Shown in pieces: positions 24,721-34,954 of a stretch of DNA of 45,620 nucleotides. The notes below the pieces were generated by a model. That model was given only the letters and a program-made list of their open reading frames with translations, was not told the DNA's origin and did not search any database. Position numbers and translations under genes: made by a program. Every line of letters begins with the position of its first letter. Position 1 is the first letter of the stretch. This DNA comes from Caloranaerobacter azorensis DSM 13643 (GTDB taxonomy: Bacteria > Bacillota > Clostridia > Tissierellales > Thermohalobacteraceae): positions 21,489 to 67,108 of the forward strand of contig NZ_FQXO01000009.1 in the NCBI RefSeq assembly GCF_900129995.1, given 5' to 3'.

Positions 24721-25338
24721 TTACAACTTAACTTTTGAGAGTATTTCTTTTTCTATATTATTTACTTGAGATTCTAAACTTTCAACCTGTTTTGATACTT
24801 TAGATACAAATTCTTCATCTTTTATAGAGCCTAAATTTATTTTTACATTATATAAGGCTGAAAGAACTGCAGTCCTTGCCATCATAGCCGCAACGGCTCC
24901 ATCCGTAACTGCATTTTTATTACCCTTTTCTACAACCTTTGCTGCAAATTCTAATAACTTGAAAGCATCTTCAGCTACTTCAAGAGGCACTAATGCAGCA
25001 GTTTTAAAACTTTCTTGTATAGCCTCTTTTCTAGCTGCCTTTTCTTCTTCTGTATCCTTAGGTAATTTGAAAGCAGCCATTACTTTGTTGAAAGCATCTG
25101 AATCTCTGTCTATATCGTTAACAAATTTTTCTCTGTATTTAGAACAAATACTAACTATCTCTTTCATTTCATCTTCTACATCTTCGTATCCCTTTTTACC
25201 TATAGTCAAATTTCCAACCATTTCAATCAAACTAGCTGATAAAGAAGCACTCAAAGCCGCTACACTTCCTCCACCCGGAACAGGTGATTTAGAAGCTGTT
25301 TTTTCTAAAAATTCCTTAAGGTTTAAATCTTGTAACAT
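24721..25338 (-). CDS. Formiminotetrahydrofolate cyclodeaminase / methenyl-THF cyclohydrolase family
   Basis: 205 residues, the stand-alone form of the C-terminal half of mammalian FTCD. The N-terminal SPVPGGGSVAALSASLSA motif and helical remainder are diagnostic. It releases ammonia from 5-formimino-THF to give 5,10-methenyl-THF in the cytoplasm. It is the last gene of the operon, overlapping the end of hutI by 16 bases, and works directly after the formiminotransferase encoded two genes upstream. The related FchA cyclohydrolase activity cannot be separated from sequence alone, but context favours cyclodeaminase. Confidence 0.9.
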   Translation of the reverse strand: MLQDLNLKEFLEKTASKSPVPGGGSVAALSASLSASLIEMVGNLTIGKKGYEDVEDEMKEIVSICSKYREKFVNDIDRDSDAFNKVMAAFKLPKDTEEEKAARKEAIQESFKTAALVPLEVAEDAFKLLEFAAKVVEKGNKNAVTDGAVAAMMARTAVLSALYNVKINLGSIKDEEFVSKVSKQVESLESQVNNIEKEILSKVKL

Positions 25339-26603
25339 AATGCTGCCCCCTCTTCCTTATTAAAAACTAAAACACCGTCTTTAATTACTTTTTCAACAGT
25401 ACTTACTCCGATATGATATGGTATGTACTTATATGACGGAAACTCAAGAATTATAATATCTCCTTTTTTACCTACATCTATACTACCTATGCTATCAGCC
25501 CTGTCTATTGCAGCAGCTCCATTAATAGTAAGTGCTGTAATAGCTTCTTCAATAGTCATATTCATATAAAGAGTAGCTAATGCAAAAATTAGTGGTATTG
25601 ACTCCGTATGACAACTACCTGGATTCATATCGGTAGCCAATGCAACCGCTAAATTCTGATCTATCATATATCTAGCTCTAGCATAAGGCTCTTTTAAGCT
25701 AAATGCAGTACCAGGCAAAAGCGTAGCAACAACTCCTTTTTCAGCCATCTGTCTTATTCCTTCATCTGATGCCTGCAGTAGGTGATCTGCTGAAACAGCC
25801 CCTAATTCAGCCGATAATTCAGCCCCTCCTAACTGCACAATTTCATCCGCATGAATTTTTAATTTAAATCCATATTCTTTAGCTTTTTTAAGATATCTTC
25901 TAGACTGCTCAACAGAAAAAACATTCTTTTCGCAAAATATATCACAGAATTCGGCTAATTTTCTTTCAGCAACAACAGGCAGTACTTCATCTATCATAAA
26001 ATCTATAAATTCATCTTCTCTTCCTTTATAATCTTTTGGCACTGCATGAGGACCTAAAAAAGTTTTTGCTATATCAATAGGATGTGTGTTGTCAAGTTTA
26101 TCCATTACTTCTAACTGTTTAAGCTCTGTTTCACAATCTAATCCGTAGCCGCTTTTTCCTTCAACTGTTGTTACTCCAAAAAAAAGCATAGAATCTAGCC
26201 TCTTTAATCCTGATTTGAATAGTTCTTCAAAAGAAGCCTCTCTAGTGGCTTTAACTGTACTTACAATTCCGCCGCCTCTTTTCATAATTTCCATGTAGCT
26301 ATCTCCACGAAGCCTCCAAGAAAACTCCTCCGCTCTGTATCCTCCAAATACAAAATGAGTATGAGAATCTACGAACCCCGGAAGTACAGCTTTATTAGCT
26401 GCATCTATTACTTTATAATCTTTTTCATTATACTGTTTAAGTATCTCTTTCGTCTTTCCTACTGCTTTAATAATTCCATTTTCTATTACTACTGCCCCAT
26501 CATTAATTATCTTTAAATCAGACATCTCTTTACCTTGTTTAGCTTTAAAACCACTACAAGTAACAAGTTCGTTGGCATTTTTTATAATAATATTACCTTT
26601 CAT
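25323..26603 (-). CDS. hutI: Imidazolonepropionase
   Basis: 426-aa metal-dependent amidohydrolase that opens 4-imidazolone-5-propionate to N-formimino-L-glutamate, the third step of histidine degradation. The metal-site HTHFVFGG, the FLGPHAVP and KIHADEIV segments and the ATDMNPGS region are all present; length is normal. The start follows GGAGTGA and lies 4 bases after the formiminotransferase stop. It overlaps the cyclodeaminase start. Confidence 0.96.
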   Translation of the reverse strand: MKGNIIIKNANELVTCSGFKAKQGKEMSDLKIINDGAVVIENGIIKAVGKTKEILKQYNEKDYKVIDAANKAVLPGFVDSHTHFVFGGYRAEEFSWRLRGDSYMEIMKRGGGIVSTVKATREASFEELFKSGLKRLDSMLFFGVTTVEGKSGYGLDCETELKQLEVMDKLDNTHPIDIAKTFLGPHAVPKDYKGREDEFIDFMIDEVLPVVAERKLAEFCDIFCEKNVFSVEQSRRYLKKAKEYGFKLKIHADEIVQLGGAELSAELGAVSADHLLQASDEGIRQMAEKGVVATLLPGTAFSLKEPYARARYMIDQNLAVALATDMNPGSCHTESIPLIFALATLYMNMTIEEAITALTINGAAAIDRADSIGSIDVGKKGDIIILEFPSYKYIPYHIGVSTVEKVIKDGVLVFNKEEGAALCYKI

Positions 26604-26607
26604 GTAA

Positions 26608-27504
26608 TCACTCCATTATTCTAGTTTCTAGAATTTGCTCCATCGAGAAATCCTCTACACCAAGGTAATATACAGCAGTATCAATTAACGCTTCCATTGG
26701 TACAAGACCAATAATCTCACTTCCAACTATATTTACGCCATATCTTCTCGCCTCTATTCTTATAAGTTCAAAAACTCTGTAAAGTGCTGTTTTAGTATAA
26801 TCTGTCATATTCATTGAAACTTGGACAATTCCTCTATCTTTAAGTTCTATCCCTATGGCCTTGCAGTATCTTAGTCCACCACTTATATGTCTAACTCTTC
26901 TCGCTATTTGATTAGCTATTTCTAGATTATCTGTAGATAGATTAACATTAAATGCAACTAGAGGCATTCTTGCTCCTACAGCAGTTACTCCAGCTGTTGG
27001 ATGAACTTTATCTGGTCCAAAATCTGGCTTCCAATCTGGATCTTTGAGTTTTTCTTCCATACCCTCAAATTCGCCTTTTCTTATTTTAGCAAGATTTTGC
27101 CTTTCTGGTCTCGTAGCTGATTTTTCGTATAAGAATATAGGTAAATTATACTTTTCAGCAGCTTCTTTAGCTACTTCTTTTGATAATTCAATAGCTTCTG
27201 TCATGCTTACATTTTTAATAGGTATAAAAGGTACAACATCTATAGCTCCCATTCTTGGATGCTGTCCCTGATGCTTCGTCATATCAATTTCACGAATAGC
27301 AACTCCCATTGCCTCAATAACTGCTTCTTTAAGAGGTTCTGGCTCTCCAACCACTGTAACAACCAATCTATTATGGTCCTCATCTCTTTGATAATCTAAA
27401 AGTTTTACTCCATCTTTCCCTCTGAACGGATTTACTATTTTCTCTATCTTTTCTAAATCTCTACCTTCACTAAAATTAGGTACACATTCTATTATCTTTT
27501 TCAT
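26608..27504 (-). CDS. ftcD: Glutamate formimidoyltransferase
   Basis: 298 residues: only the transferase half of FTCD (ECVPNFSEGRD start, HQGQHPRMGAIDVVPF and the GARMPLVAFNVNLST segment). It moves the formimino group of formiminoglutamate to tetrahydrofolate, releasing glutamate. The cyclodeaminase half is a separate gene two positions downstream, the usual split arrangement in Clostridia. The gene starts 67 bases after hutU, with a hairpin between them. Confidence 0.95.
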   Translation of the reverse strand: MKKIIECVPNFSEGRDLEKIEKIVNPFRGKDGVKLLDYQRDEDHNRLVVTVVGEPEPLKEAVIEAMGVAIREIDMTKHQGQHPRMGAIDVVPFIPIKNVSMTEAIELSKEVAKEAAEKYNLPIFLYEKSATRPERQNLAKIRKGEFEGMEEKLKDPDWKPDFGPDKVHPTAGVTAVGARMPLVAFNVNLSTDNLEIANQIARRVRHISGGLRYCKAIGIELKDRGIVQVSMNMTDYTKTALYRVFELIRIEARRYGVNIVGSEIIGLVPMEALIDTAVYYLGVEDFSMEQILETRIME

Positions 27505-27541
27505 CGCTGCATTCCTCCTTAAGTTTAAATTCTTATCAGCA

Positions 27542-27568
27542 GTATGAGGGACTTAACGCCCCTCATAC
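27542..27568 (-). terminator. Intercistronic hairpin between hutU and ftcD
   Basis: A 9-bp stem GTATGAGGG/CCCTCATAC with loop ACTTAACGC. It lacks a downstream T run on the minus strand, so partial attenuation or message processing is more likely than full termination. Confidence 0.6.
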
Positions 27569-27571
27569 AGA

Positions 27572-29617
27572 TTATTTATTCATTTTCTTAAACGCTTCAT
27601 CAACAAGCCCTTTTATTAAATCTTCATCAGGAATATATGGAATTGTAATATGATCTGTTCCTTCATTCATTCTGTTATATTCAATACAAGTTTCAATAGA
27701 ATTTTCATTTCTAGCCCATGCACGTCTCGCTACTCCGCCCATAACATCCCACGGCATAGCCCTTTTAATTATATTGTCTACTCTTTCACTTCCATCTAGA
27801 ACCAATCCAAAACCGCCATTAATAGCTTTACCTATTCCTACTCCACCACCATTATGAAGTGCTACAAGACTCATACCTCTTGCTGCATTTCCTGCAAAAC
27901 ATTGTGTAGCCATATCAGCCATTATGTTGCTGCCATCCTTTATATTAGATGTCTCTCTGAATGGTGAATCTGTTCCTCCTGTATCGTGATGGTCTCTTCC
28001 AATCATTACAGGTCCAATTTCACCTTTTCTCACCATCTCATTAAATTTAAGAGCTATTCTCGTTCTTCCCATTGCATCTTGATATAATATTCTAGCTTGA
28101 GTACCTACAACCAAATTATTCTTGTCTGCATCTCTTACCCATATATAGTTATCTCTATCTTGGAATCTTCTATTTGGGTCTATACATTCCATAGCAGCTT
28201 TATCTGTTTTAAGTAAATCTTCACGCTTACCACTCAAGCAAACCCATCTAAATGGACCATATCCATAATCGAATAGAAGCGGTCCCATTATATCTTCTAC
28301 ATATGATGGGAATATAAATCCATCTCTTTCATCTACACCATTTTTACATATTTCTTTAACTCCTGCATCATATACGGCTTTCATAAAGCTATTACCATAG
28401 TCAAAGAAATAAGCTCCTCTATCAACTAATGTCTTTATTAATTCAAAATGACGTCTTAATGACTTATCTACTAATTCTCTAAATTTAGCTTTATTAGTTC
28501 TTAAAAGTTCTGTTCTCTCTTCAAATGTTAATCCCTGTGGACAGTATCCTCCATCATATGCTGCATGGCATGATGTTTGGTCGGAAAGAAGGTCTATATC
28601 TACATTATTTTCAACCGCATATTCTAATAAATCTACAATATTACCATAGAAAGCTATTGCAATACCTTCTTTTCTATCCATATATTCTTTAGCTAGTTTG
28701 AATGCTTCTTCTGGATTGTCTACTACTTTACTTACCCATCCTTGCTCATATCTAGTCTGTATTCTCGAATAGTCAACTTCAGCAATAATTGCTACACCAT
28801 TAGCTATCTGGGCCGCCTTACCTTGAGCTCCACTCATACCACCTAATCCAGAAGTTACATACAAACGTCCGCTTAAATCTGCATCATTTGATAATCCAAA
28901 TTTAATCCTACCTGCATTAAGTATTGTATTATAAGTACCATGGACAATACCTTGAGGCCCTATATACATCCATCCACCAGCAGTCATTTGCCCATAGTTT
29001 GCAACTCCTAATGCAGCTGCTCTATTAAAGTTTTCTTGATCATCAAACATACCTATCATTAAAGCATTTGTAATTATTACTCTTGGAGCTTCCGGTGATG
29101 ATTTAAAAAGCCCTAATGGATGTCCTGATTCTATTACTAATGTTTGTTCTTGAGTCATTACTTCAAGATATCTTTTAATAAGTCTATACTGCATCCAATT
29201 CTGACAAACCTGACCTGTTTCTCCATAAGTAACAAGCTCATAAGGATAAAGAGCTATATCAAAGTCAAGGTTATTGTCTATCATAACTTGAAATGCTTTT
29301 CCCTCTATACAGTTACCCTTATATTCATCTATTGGTTTTGCTTTTATATTTCCTTCAGGTCTAAATCTATAACCGTAAATTCTACCTCTAGTTAAAAGCT
29401 CTTCTAAAAACTCTGGGGCAAGTTTTTCATGCCACTTTTCAGGTATATATCTTAATGCATTTTTTAATGCCAATTCTGTTTCTTTTTGTGTTAACGTAAA
29501 TTCTCTCTTAGGTGCTCTTCTTATGCCTTCGACAAATTTTGGCATTTCTGGTAATTCATCAAACATATCCTCTAATTTAATAGTCATTGCCTTGGAAATA
29601 TCAATATTTGATATCAT
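27572..29617 (-). CDS. hutU: Urocanate hydratase
   Basis: 681 residues. NAD-dependent conversion of urocanate to imidazolonepropionate. The VCQNWMQYRLIKRYLEV segment, the Gly-rich NAD region VTSGLGGMSGAQGKAA and the GRDHHDTGG active-site region are clear. It is longer than the ~550-residue aerobic enzymes and matches the long form seen in anaerobes. The ribosome site GGGAGGG precedes the ATG; fhs ends 15 bases upstream. No histidine ammonia-lyase gene is in this operon or window, so urocanate must come from an unlinked hutH or from outside. Confidence 0.96.
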   Translation of the reverse strand: MISNIDISKAMTIKLEDMFDELPEMPKFVEGIRRAPKREFTLTQKETELALKNALRYIPEKWHEKLAPEFLEELLTRGRIYGYRFRPEGNIKAKPIDEYKGNCIEGKAFQVMIDNNLDFDIALYPYELVTYGETGQVCQNWMQYRLIKRYLEVMTQEQTLVIESGHPLGLFKSSPEAPRVIITNALMIGMFDDQENFNRAAALGVANYGQMTAGGWMYIGPQGIVHGTYNTILNAGRIKFGLSNDADLSGRLYVTSGLGGMSGAQGKAAQIANGVAIIAEVDYSRIQTRYEQGWVSKVVDNPEEAFKLAKEYMDRKEGIAIAFYGNIVDLLEYAVENNVDIDLLSDQTSCHAAYDGGYCPQGLTFEERTELLRTNKAKFRELVDKSLRRHFELIKTLVDRGAYFFDYGNSFMKAVYDAGVKEICKNGVDERDGFIFPSYVEDIMGPLLFDYGYGPFRWVCLSGKREDLLKTDKAAMECIDPNRRFQDRDNYIWVRDADKNNLVVGTQARILYQDAMGRTRIALKFNEMVRKGEIGPVMIGRDHHDTGGTDSPFRETSNIKDGSNIMADMATQCFAGNAARGMSLVALHNGGGVGIGKAINGGFGLVLDGSERVDNIIKRAMPWDVMGGVARRAWARNENSIETCIEYNRMNEGTDHITIPYIPDEDLIKGLVDEAFKKMNK

Positions 29618-29632
29618 TTTATCCCTCCCTTA

Positions 29633-31312
29633 TTAGAATAATCCTGTTATTTCGCCATCTTTAGATATATCCATATTATTAGCTGCAGGTACTTTAGGTA
29701 ATCCTGGCATTGTCATAATATCTCCTGTTAAAGCTACTAAGAATTTAGCTCCAGCGGATACTTTTATTTCTCTAACAGTTACTCTAAAGCCTGTAGGTCT
29801 TCCCTTTAATGTTGGATCATCTGATAATGAATACTGAGTTTTTGCCATACATATAGGCATCTTATCCAATCCTAATTCTTCTATCTGTTTAATTTGTTTT
29901 TCACACTTCTTAGTAAAGTCAACTCCGTCTGCACCATAAACTTCTTTAGCTATTATTTCTATTTTTTCTTTTATTGGTAAATTAACATCATATAGAGGTT
30001 TGAAGTTAGAAGGTTTATTTTCTATAGTTTCTACAACTTTTTTAGCAAGCTCAATTCCGCCTTCTCCGCCTTTTGCCCATACTTTTGATAGAACTACTTC
30101 TGCTCCAGCCTCTTTACATTTATCGAATAATAGATTTAACTCTTTTTCAGTATCTGATGGGAATTCATTAATAGCTACTACAACTGGAACGCCAAATTTC
30201 TGAACATTTTCTATATGTTTTTCAAGATTTCCAAAACCTTTTTCTAAAGCCTCAAGGTTTTCTTCATTTAATCTATCTTTTGGCACTCCACCATGATTCT
30301 TAAGTGCTCTTACTGTAGCTACTATTACAGCACAATCTGGTTTTAATCCTGCAAATCTACACTTAATATTGAAGAATTTTTCTGCACCTAAATCAGCTCC
30401 AAATCCTGCTTCTGTTACAACATAATCAGCCAATTTTAATGCGAGTTTTGTTGCCATGATACTGTTGCATCCGTGTGCGATATTTGCAAATGGTCCTCCG
30501 TGTATAAATGCTGGTGTATTTTCTAATGTCTGTACTAAATTTGGTTTTATTGCATCTTTAAGTAATATTGTCAATGCTCCTGTAGCATCTAAATCGTTTG
30601 CAGTTACTGGTTTATTGTCATATGTATATGCTACTATCATATTGCCTATTCTTTCTTTTAAATCTTCTAAACTGGTTGCTAAACAAAGGATTGCCATAAT
30701 TTCAGAAGCAACAGTTATATCAAATCCATCTTCCCTAGGAACTCCGTTTGCTCTTCCGCCTAATCCTACTACGATATTTCTTAATGCACGGTCATTCATG
30801 TCAAGTACCCTTTTCCAAACAATTCTTCTAGGGTCTATATTTAATTTGTTCCCTTGATGTAGATGGTTGTCAAGTAATGCTGCCAATAAATTATGTGCTG
30901 TAGTTATTGCATGGATATCTCCTGTAAAATGTAAGTTTATATCTTCCATTGGAACTACTTGAGCATATCCTCCACCTGCTGCTCCTCCTTTAACACCAAA
31001 ACAAGGACCTAATGAAGGCTCCCTAAGTGTTGTTATAGCTTTCTTACCTATCCTGTTTAATCCCATGCTTAATCCTATGTTTGTTGTAGTTTTTCCTTCT
31101 CCTGCTGGAGTTGGATTTATTGCTGTAACTAATATAAGTTTTCCGTCCGGTTTATTTTCTAACCTTTTTAATACATCTAATGATACCTTTGCCTTATACT
31201 TTCCGTATAGTTCTAATTCATCCTCTAAAATATCGCATTTTTTTGCAACCTCTGTGATTGGCTGCATTTTAGCATTCTGTGCAATTTCGATATCGCTTGG
31301 TACTTTAACCAT
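29633..31312 (-). CDS. fhs: Formate-tetrahydrofolate ligase
   Basis: 559 residues, the usual length. The phosphate-binding [15 protein letters not shown], the [20 protein letters not shown] region and the C-terminal PGLPKVPAA are conserved. It interconverts formate + ATP + THF and 10-formyl-THF. As the first gene of the hut operon it probably runs toward formate and ATP, harvesting the one-carbon unit released from histidine; a FolD enzyme, not in this window, is needed between. The ATG follows GGAGAGGGTGGGG. Confidence 0.97.
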   Translation of the reverse strand: MVKVPSDIEIAQNAKMQPITEVAKKCDILEDELELYGKYKAKVSLDVLKRLENKPDGKLILVTAINPTPAGEGKTTTNIGLSMGLNRIGKKAITTLREPSLGPCFGVKGGAAGGGYAQVVPMEDINLHFTGDIHAITTAHNLLAALLDNHLHQGNKLNIDPRRIVWKRVLDMNDRALRNIVVGLGGRANGVPREDGFDITVASEIMAILCLATSLEDLKERIGNMIVAYTYDNKPVTANDLDATGALTILLKDAIKPNLVQTLENTPAFIHGGPFANIAHGCNSIMATKLALKLADYVVTEAGFGADLGAEKFFNIKCRFAGLKPDCAVIVATVRALKNHGGVPKDRLNEENLEALEKGFGNLEKHIENVQKFGVPVVVAINEFPSDTEKELNLLFDKCKEAGAEVVLSKVWAKGGEGGIELAKKVVETIENKPSNFKPLYDVNLPIKEKIEIIAKEVYGADGVDFTKKCEKQIKQIEELGLDKMPICMAKTQYSLSDDPTLKGRPTGFRVTVREIKVSAGAKFLVALTGDIMTMPGLPKVPAANNMDISKDGEITGLF

Positions 31313-31486
31313 TTCCCCACCCTCTCCTTTTTATAGTTCTTTATTAAATTACATATAATCGTAATAAATATAGACAAAATCCTTTAAGATTTTGCTTATC
31401 CATCTTTAGTTATTATTATAATATTTTATCGTCTCTAATTCGTCTAATTTTAAAAAAACAATCCAATAACTTACTGCAAATAACAG
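31313..31486. other. Intergenic region upstream of fhs
   Basis: About 170 bases containing the likely promoter of the fhs-hut operon (a TTGTCT with TATGTA 16 bases on, minus strand, near 31345-31375). The conserved core of a tetrahydrofolate riboswitch was looked for and not seen. Confidence 0.4.
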
Positions 31487-31514
31487 AAAACGTTCCGCCT
31501 ATGCGAAACGTTTT
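31487..31514 (-). terminator. Terminator after the lipoprotein gene
   Basis: A 12-bp stem with one G-T pair (AAAACGTTTCGC with GCGGAACGTTTT) and a 4-base loop, 15 bases past the stop codon. Confidence 0.75.
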
Positions 31515-31528
31515 TAAAATATCCTAAT

Positions 31529-32416
31529 TTATTTAGCTGCCTCTTTTAGATTATCTAAATTTTGAAGTGCTATATCTCTCTTAATCTTTAATAATTCAAT
31601 ATTTCTTTTATCTATTACACTTTTTAAATCACGTATAGATATTATTAGTTTTTCTCTAAGTTTTTCATCTTTTTTATCTAATTTTATTTTTTGGCTAAGT
31701 CTTTCAAAAATAGGTTCTAAATACTTAGACATATCTATAGCCTTATCCCATTCATTAATTTCTCCATACAAATGTATCTGTCTAATATTATATTTCAGTT
31801 TTACAATCTCACCATCAGGATTTCCCTTATACACATTTAAAAAATTCGAAATATGCAAAGTTACACTATTTACATTAAATAAAGATTTAATTTCATTCTT
31901 ATCTTTTGCTGATATTGTCAAATTATCAAGAGCTTCTTCAAACTTCCTTATATCTTCTTCTCTTATACCATCTTTTACAACGTCTAGTTCATAATCATTC
32001 CATTTTTTATGGACATTAACGATTATTTTGTTTACCCCTTCCCACGCTTTTTCTATTTTCTCTTCCATATCTGTCTCTTTTTTTACTTCTTCAGTTTTTT
32101 TCTCCAATTGCCCCATCTTGTCTTTTGACTCATCTTGCTTTTCGTCTTTCTGCTGTCTATATTTTTCCTCTTCTTCTTTTTTCTCTTCTATTTTTTTATA
32201 TTTAATCATATTCTCTTTTTCTTCTTTTATCTTTTCTATTTCATTAAATATATTATCTACATCTTCTACCATAGCTTTCAGTGAATTAGGTATTTTATCA
32301 TTTGTCTTAGGCAGCGTTTTTTCTTGTTGTTTGCTACAGGATATACTAACCGGCAAAATTATTAAAATAAGTATTAAGACAAAAATTATTCTTTTAAACT
32401 TTAATGTCTTTCTCAA
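31529..32416 (-). CDS. Coiled-coil lipoprotein of unknown function
   Basis: 295 residues. The N-terminal hydrophobic segment ends in a lipobox-like SISC, so the mature protein is probably anchored to the outer face of the membrane. Residues about 50-115 are almost entirely Lys/Glu/Gln and would form a long coiled coil; the C-terminal ~170 residues are helical. The start is TTG, 6 bases after GAGGTGA. No family is recognised. It stands alone with its own terminator. Confidence 0.75.
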   Translation of the reverse strand: MRKTLKFKRIIFVLILILIILPVSISCSKQQEKTLPKTNDKIPNSLKAMVEDVDNIFNEIEKIKEEKENMIKYKKIEEKKEEEEKYRQQKDEKQDESKDKMGQLEKKTEEVKKETDMEEKIEKAWEGVNKIIVNVHKKWNDYELDVVKDGIREEDIRKFEEALDNLTISAKDKNEIKSLFNVNSVTLHISNFLNVYKGNPDGEIVKLKYNIRQIHLYGEINEWDKAIDMSKYLEPIFERLSQKIKLDKKDEKLREKLIISIRDLKSVIDKRNIELLKIKRDIALQNLDNLKEAAK

Positions 32417-32475
32417 CTTAAATCACCTCAGAGTTAGTATATCCTAATTATCCTATTTTTAATGTTTTTTATTAA

Positions 32476-32874
32476 CTAATCTTCAATAATTTTTACATAA
32501 ACCCTTCTAACCCTCGGACCATCAAATTCACAAAAATATATTCCTTGCCATGTACCCAATAATAACTGCCCATCTTCTATGAAAACTGTCTCTGAAAAAC
32601 CCAACAAACTAGCTTTTATATGTGCTGAAGAATTTCCTTCGATATGTTTATAATTGTCATCAAATGGTACTATCTTATTAAGCTCCATTAACATATCAGA
32701 CTTTACATCAGGGTCAGCATTTTCGTTTATTGTTATCCCTGCCGTTGTGTGTGGTACAAAAATATAGCAAACACCATTTTTGACTTTTGAATTTATTACT
32801 ATCTCTTGTATTCTTTCTGTTATATCTACAAATTCTGTATGATTTTCTGTCTTTATCTGTAAAGTCTCTATCAA
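32476..32874 (-). CDS. yjbQ: YjbQ/UPF0047 family protein
   Basis: 132 residues. The conserved PHTTAGITINENADPDV segment and the C-terminal GTWQGIYFCEFDGPR mark this widespread family, some members of which complement thiamine-phosphate synthase activity; the physiological role is unsettled. The TTG at 32874 is favoured because GAGGGGTGA lies six bases upstream; the GTG at 32883 is part of that site. It follows the HD-domain gene by about 20 bases. Confidence 0.88.
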   Translation of the reverse strand: MIETLQIKTENHTEFVDITERIQEIVINSKVKNGVCYIFVPHTTAGITINENADPDVKSDMLMELNKIVPFDDNYKHIEGNSSAHIKASLLGFSETVFIEDGQLLLGTWQGIYFCEFDGPRVRRVYVKIIED

Positions 32875-32892
32875 AAAAATCACCCCTCAAAA

Positions 32893-33438
32893 TTATTTAT
32901 CAAACATCTTGTCAACCATCCTCTTAAACTTCTCAAAAAGAATTATACAGCTGTTTAAATTTTCTTCTGTGCACAATACGTCCACTAGACTTCTATAATA
33001 CCATTCTTGTTTATCTCTCCCTCTTTTAAATCGCTGCCATATTTTTTCGCCCATTTTTTTATATGATTCATACATGGTACTAATATTATGCAATTTATCT
33101 GCACATGAAACAACCTGTTCTTCAAATGAAGCTGTTTTTAAATATTCAATAGTATGCTTTTTTCTATCTTCCCATGATAGTGTTTTATCAGGTTCTGAAC
33201 ACCCCTCTACAATTTTAGCTACTTTATTGCCAAATTCCTTTTGTATAAATTCTAATGTAATAGATGTATCTTCTACGGTATCATGTAAAATTCCAGCAGC
33301 AACTATCTCTTCAGACAATCCTTCTTTTAAAAGCATCATGCCTACTGTATATGGATGTGTAATATATGGAATATCTGTACATTTTCTAGTTTGATTTTTA
33401 TGAGCCTTAGCTGCTACTTCAATAGCTCGCTCAATCAT
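32893..33438 (-). CDS. HD-domain phosphohydrolase (RelA/SpoT hydrolase-like)
   Basis: 181 residues. YITHPYTVGMMLL and ILHDTVEDTS are the HD-domain motifs of the (p)ppGpp hydrolase half of Rel/SpoT and of small alarmone hydrolases. There is no synthetase domain, so it is a candidate stand-alone (p)ppGpp or nucleotide pyrophosphohydrolase. It is cotranscribed with yjbQ. The start ATG follows AAGGAG. Confidence 0.82.
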   Translation of the reverse strand: MIERAIEVAAKAHKNQTRKCTDIPYITHPYTVGMMLLKEGLSEEIVAAGILHDTVEDTSITLEFIQKEFGNKVAKIVEGCSEPDKTLSWEDRKKHTIEYLKTASFEEQVVSCADKLHNISTMYESYKKMGEKIWQRFKRGRDKQEWYYRSLVDVLCTEENLNSCIILFEKFKRMVDKMFDK

Positions 33439-33533
33439 AATAATTATCGCTCCTTATTGCATATTTATATATTAGATAATACCCATAATACCCGTAAAAA
33501 TGCAAATTAATTGTTTAAACTTAGAAAAAAATA

Positions 33534-33572
33534 AGACAATGAACCTAATTCATCTTTTTTGGTTCATTGTCT
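33534..33572 (-). terminator. Terminator of the iron alcohol dehydrogenase gene
   Basis: A 12-bp stem AGACAATGAACC/GGTTCATTGTCT followed on the minus strand by TATTTTTTTC. Confidence 0.92.
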
Positions 33573-33586
33573 CAATTTTATTTTTA

Positions 33587-34741
33587 CTACATCGCTTTTC
33601 TATATATTTCCATAATTTCTTCTAAACTCGCCTGTTTTGGATTTGTAAGTCCACATGCATCTTTTAATGCATTTTCTGAAAGTGTCTTAATATCTTCTTC
33701 CTTAGCTCCTAATTCTTTCAAGCCTGATGGTATACCTACATCAGCAGATAATTTTTTAATTGCTTCTATTGCTTTTTTAGCTGCTTCTTCTGCTGATAAA
33801 CCTTCTATACTCTCTCCCATAGCTTTAGCTACATCTGCTAATCTTTCAGGTACTACTTTAGCATTATATTCTTGAACATGAGGTAATAATACTGCATTAC
33901 ATACTCCATGTGGTAAATCATAAAATCCTCCTAGCTGGTGAGCCATAGCATGAACATAGCCTAAACTTGCATTATTAAAAGCCATACCAGCTAAAAATTC
34001 AGCATAAGCCATTTTATCTCTCGCTTCTTGATCTTGACCATTTTCAACCGCTTTTCTCAAATACTGAGAAATCAATTCAATCGCCTTTAATGCACAAGCA
34101 TCTGTTATAGGAGTAGCTTCTGTTGACACATAGGCTTCTACTGCATGTGTTAAAGCATCCATTCCTGTAGCAGCAGTTAATGATTTAGGCATTTCTAACA
34201 TTAATAGAGGATCGTTTACTGCTAAATTAGGTGTCGTACGCCAATCAACAATAGCCATTTTTATATGTCTTTCTTCATCTGTTATGATACAAAATCTTGT
34301 CATCTCACTTGCTGTTCCAGCAGTTGTGTTTACTGCCACTAAAGGCAACATTGGTTTAGTTGATTTATTTACACCTTCATAATCTTTAATTGAACCTCCA
34401 TTTGTAGCAACTAAACCTATACCTTTAGCACAATCATGAGGAGAACCTCCACCAAAAGATATAATAAAATCACAATTATTTTCTCTCAACAATTTTAATC
34501 CATCTTCTACATTTTTTACAGTTGGATTAGGTTGAGTACCATCGTAAATAACGTATTCTATTCCCTCTTTATCTAGTACTTCTGTTAATTTATTTACTAA
34601 TCCAATCTCTACTAGTACTTTATCAGTTACTATTAGAGCTTTTTTAAGCCCTAAAGACTTTATTTCTGCTCCTGCTTCTTTTAAACAACCAGGTCCCATT
34701 AAACTCACAGGTGGCATAAAAAATCTGAATGTCTTATCCAT
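33587..34741 (-). CDS. Iron-containing alcohol dehydrogenase
   Basis: 384 residues of the type III alcohol dehydrogenase family. The nucleotide motif [10 protein letters not shown], the metal segments [12 protein letters not shown] and [14 protein letters not shown] and the C terminus [10 protein letters not shown] are all typical. The best overall resemblance is to the 1,3-propanediol/L-threonine/ethanol dehydrogenase subgroup (DhaT/YiaY-like); the substrate cannot be read from the sequence. It is divergent from an AraC-type regulator 213 bases away, which probably controls it. The ribosome site GAGGAGG precedes the ATG. Confidence 0.93.
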   Translation of the reverse strand: MDKTFRFFMPPVSLMGPGCLKEAGAEIKSLGLKKALIVTDKVLVEIGLVNKLTEVLDKEGIEYVIYDGTQPNPTVKNVEDGLKLLRENNCDFIISFGGGSPHDCAKGIGLVATNGGSIKDYEGVNKSTKPMLPLVAVNTTAGTASEMTRFCIITDEERHIKMAIVDWRTTPNLAVNDPLLMLEMPKSLTAATGMDALTHAVEAYVSTEATPITDACALKAIELISQYLRKAVENGQDQEARDKMAYAEFLAGMAFNNASLGYVHAMAHQLGGFYDLPHGVCNAVLLPHVQEYNAKVVPERLADVAKAMGESIEGLSAEEAAKKAIEAIKKLSADVGIPSGLKELGAKEEDIKTLSENALKDACGLTNPKQASLEEIMEIYRKAM

Positions 34742-34954
34742 CTTTATCCTCCTCGAAAACTATTATTCTAAAAATATTTTCTATAATTTGATAATACAAT
34801 ATTCATTATTAAAAAAACTAACTCAAAATTTTAAAAAATAATCTAAATTTTTAAAAATACACATAATAATCGTATATTGGCGAATAATTAACATAGAATT
34901 TATTTTATGATATAATTTAACCTACCGAAATTGCAGCAATAGAGGTGATAAATA

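Noticed and set aside
31313-31486. Tetrahydrofolate riboswitch upstream of fhs
   Set aside because: The region is AT-rich and the conserved purine-rich core was not found.
32028-32447. Plus-strand Ser/Phe-rich ORF opposite the lipoprotein gene
   Set aside because: It is the complement of a Lys/Glu-rich coiled coil, which yields artificial Phe/Ser-rich open frames.
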